NCBI GenBank assembly: GCA_018894995.1
Contig: JAHIOZ010000133.1
Coordinates: 1-6,208, forward strand
Direction: 5' to 3'
Origin: Patescibacteria group bacterium
GTDB lineage: Bacteria; Patescibacteriota; Minisyncoccia; Phycocordibacterales; UBA12079
DNA: 6,208 nucleotides
Shown: in pieces, positions 4,773-6,208 of the stretch
How positions within the stretch are numbered: the first letter of the stretch is position 1
Layout: each line of letters begins with the position of its first letter
The notes under the pieces: generated by a model
Database searches by the model: none
What the model was told of the DNA's origin: nothing
Seen by the model: only the letters and a program-made list of their open reading frames with translations
Made by a program: the position numbers and the translations under genes

Positions 4773-5870
4773 TTACGGTTGTTTTATTTCAAAATCAACA
4801 CCTGTTACATCGCCATCTTTATCAAACGATAACAAACCTCTTACAGTTTGATAATTTTTGAGGCTGAGAATATAATTTTTTATGCACTCATTATCCTCAC
4901 CACATTGATTGAGACCATCAATGATTATTTTTCCACTGTCATAACCTAAAGCCACAAGCAAGTCAGCTTCTTTCCCTTTAGTATTTTTATAATCACTCCA
5001 AAAATTCGTTTCTCGCTTTTCTACAGGTATAGCATAGTAAATATTATCTTTATTCTTTAATTTGCTTGCAACACCTTCTGCATAAATAGAAGGAGCATAA
5101 GCAAAAACTACCCCTTTATAATTTAATTCTCTTAATTGATTTATTGCTGTCGCCATCTGGTCAGGCATCACCATAATATAAATTCCATCAAACTCAGAAC
5201 TCATCAACTTTGTGAAAACGGTTCTAAAATCATTTTCTTTTGATGACACGCCTTCCGTCCCTATTATTTTTCCACCACCAGATTCAACCACCGATTTAAA
5301 ATTATCTTTTAAACTTGCTCCCGCAGGGTTGTCATTGACATAAACAATAGCCATATTTTTTAAATTCAATTCTTTGACGGCATATTTACCCACTTCTTCA
5401 GCTTCATAACTGTCAGAAACCCACATTCTGAAAATTAAATCTCCTTGTTTTACAACTTCCGGATCAGTAGCCCCGGTAGCAATATACAAAACTCTATTTT
5501 CTTGGGTTTTTGGAGAAACTGACATTGCAACAGAAGAACAGACTGTCCCCGTTATTATTTTTACCTTATTTATATCAATTAATTTGCTAAAAGCACTCAC
5601 ACCTGTTTTGGCTTCACAAGCATCATCTTCATAGAAAGGTTCAATTAATCTCCCTTTTATCCCACCATTTTTATTTATTTCATCTATAGCAAAATCAAAA
5701 CCACTTTTTAACGGTTCACCCCAAGTACTCGCTTCACCAGATAATGAGGAAACAAAACCAATCTTAATCGGTTCGTTTGAAGTCGGCTCTCCTGACTTCT
5801 TCAAAAACCCGAACCAAATTATTGCTACGACGATAATTATTCCAATTATCCATTTTGTTGTGTTGTTCAT
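4773..5870 (-). CDS. livK: Branched-chain amino acid ABC transporter substrate-binding protein (membrane-anchored)
   Basis: Extracytoplasmic receptor that captures the amino acid and delivers it to the permease; a type I periplasmic-binding (Leu/Ile/Val-binding) fold. Residues 7-23 form one hydrophobic segment followed by FLKKSGEPT; there is no lipobox cysteine and no clear signal-peptidase site, so it looks like an uncleaved anchor. The mature domain begins at IKIGFVSSLSGEAS (35-48). FYEDDACEAKTG (C85) and ITGTVCSSVAM (C111) match the conserved disulfide pair of E. coli LivJ/LivK, and IATGATDPEV (130-139) matches the ligand loop. A second close pair, C323 and C329, is also present. The 365-residue length is normal. 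Exact ligand cannot be read; hydrophobic amino acids are most likely, but related proteins bind amides or other small molecules. It is first of the liv genes and ends at a strong terminator. The ATG is enclosed by a 12-bp hairpin, suggesting translational control. Confidence 0.9.
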   Translation of the reverse strand: MNNTTKWIIGIIIVVAIIWFGFLKKSGEPTSNEPIKIGFVSSLSGEASTWGEPLKSGFDFAIDEINKNGGIKGRLIEPFYEDDACEAKTGVSAFSKLIDINKVKIITGTVCSSVAMSVSPKTQENRVLYIATGATDPEVVKQGDLIFRMWVSDSYEAEEVGKYAVKELNLKNMAIVYVNDNPAGASLKDNFKSVVESGGGKIIGTEGVSSKENDFRTVFTKLMSSEFDGIYIMVMPDQMATAINQLRELNYKGVVFAYAPSIYAEGVASKLKNKDNIYYAIPVEKRETNFWSDYKNTKGKEADLLVALGYDSGKIIIDGLNQCGEDNECIKNYILSLKNYQTVRGLLSFDKDGDVTGVDFEIKQP

Positions 5871-5909
5871 AATTGTTTTCTTATGAGTTTATGAATTAGA
5901 AAACAATTA
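5870..5909 (-). promoter_or_regulatory. livK: Hairpin closing on the livK start codon
   Basis: TAATTGTTTTCT (5870-5881) and AGAAAACAATTA (5898-5909) are exact reverse complements with a 16-base loop. On the livK message the 3' arm runs directly into the ATG and pairs its first base, so the initiation region would be held in a stem. Residues 5898-5900 and 5909 are also needed for the upstream junction structure, so the two folds partly exclude one another. It could alternatively be a DNA operator for a dimeric repressor. Confidence 0.55.
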
Positions 5910-5999
5910 CCCCGTTAAATTCAAATTTTTCAAAATTTGAAACTTTTGAATTTTTCTTCCAAAAATTCAAAAGATATTTAACCGGGGTCTTCTCTAATT
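5894..5999 (-). promoter_or_regulatory. livK: Three-way-junction leader upstream of livK
   Basis: On the plus-strand coordinates, an outer stem pairs ACCCCGTTAAAT (5909-5920) with ATTTAACCGGGGT (5976-5988), with a single bulged G. It encloses two perfect hairpins: TTCAAATTTT with AAAATTTGAA (5920-5941) and CTTTTGAATTTTT with AAAAATTCAAAAG (5943-5973, loop CTTCC). A further 7-bp stem, AATTAGA (5894-5900) with TCTAATT (5993-5999), extends the base beyond an internal loop. The structure lies just upstream of livK and would be in its leader if transcription starts beyond 6000. I do not recognise a known riboswitch. It may instead be nested palindromic repeat elements. Confidence 0.5.
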
Positions 6000-6085
6000 A
6001 AACTCAAGACTTAATTTAATAATAAAACTAAAAACTTTATCTAATAATTAACCACATAATACCAAAACCCAAAAAAAATACAAAT

Positions 6086-6208
6086 TTAATTTAAAAGTTT
6101 TTCAATATTTTTTCTTAATTTCGGCAAATCATTTTTGCAAGTATTCCACACAATATCCGCGTCAATTCCAAAGTATTCGTGAATTAAAATATTTCTCATA
6201 TCCACGGC
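6086..6208 (-). CDS. HepT-like (DUF86) protein, C-terminal part
   Basis: Only the last 40 residues lie in the window; the 5' part continues beyond the right edge. The fragment contains RNILIHEY, matching the RX4HXY active-site motif of HepT-like ribonuclease-domain proteins (DUF86), followed by FGIDADIVWNTCKNDLPKLRKNIEKLL, the usual C-terminal helix. HepT proteins are commonly the toxin of HepT/MNT toxin-antitoxin pairs, with a small nucleotidyltransferase as partner. No partner is downstream within the window, so it would have to lie upstream beyond 6208. Whether the full protein is intact cannot be seen. The following 86 bases (6000-6085) hold no gene or clear terminator, only A/T-rich sequence with another ACTAAAAACT phrase. 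Confidence 0.8.
   Translation of the reverse strand, partial: AVDMRNILIHEYFGIDADIVWNTCKNDLPKLRKNIEKLLN

Overview
The window is AT-rich and gene-dense, uses the standard code (TGA is a stop, at the end of ppaC), and shows almost no Shine-Dalgarno sequences. Short spacers filled with degenerate A/T phrases and many perfect hairpin-forming palindromes lie between genes, and two palindromes lie inside a gene. Small, ordinary bacterial proteins in this setting suggest a Candidate Phyla Radiation (Patescibacteria) bacterium, perhaps Parcubacteria-like. That assignment is an inference from style, not from a marker gene.

Layout: 1-288 is non-coding, with three perfect hairpin palindromes and a possible promoter. 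289-1281 (+) encodes a family II (DHH/DHHA2) manganese-dependent inorganic pyrophosphatase with two in-frame palindromes (656-713) and a repeat-derived C-terminal tail. Everything coding after it is on the minus strand. Read in the direction of transcription (right to left) the order is: the 3' end of a HepT-like gene (6208-6086), a structured leader (5999-5870), an amino-acid-binding protein (5870-4773), a terminator (about 4746-4712), a LivM permease (4632-3754), a DUF3800 protein (3675-3046), a spacer holding a plus-strand promoter and a folded RNA (2926-3045), the ATPase LivG (2854-2090) and the ATPase LivF (2040-1315).

The four liv genes would form a branched-chain (hydrophobic) amino acid ABC importer: a membrane-anchored binding protein captures the ligand, LivM forms part of the channel, and LivG and LivF power transport. 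The usual second permease, LivH, is absent from the window. The cluster is also broken up by a terminator, an unrelated DUF3800 gene and an RNA locus on the opposite strand, so it is probably transcribed as several units.

Three observations deserve most attention. The first is the leader of the binding-protein gene, which can form a three-way junction and, partly in competition, a 12-bp hairpin that closes on the start codon. The second is a near-consensus extended -10 promoter driving a short, highly folded plus-strand RNA between DUF3800 and livG. The third is the tandem palindromes inserted in frame in the pyrophosphatase, resembling the in-gene palindromic elements known from Rickettsia.
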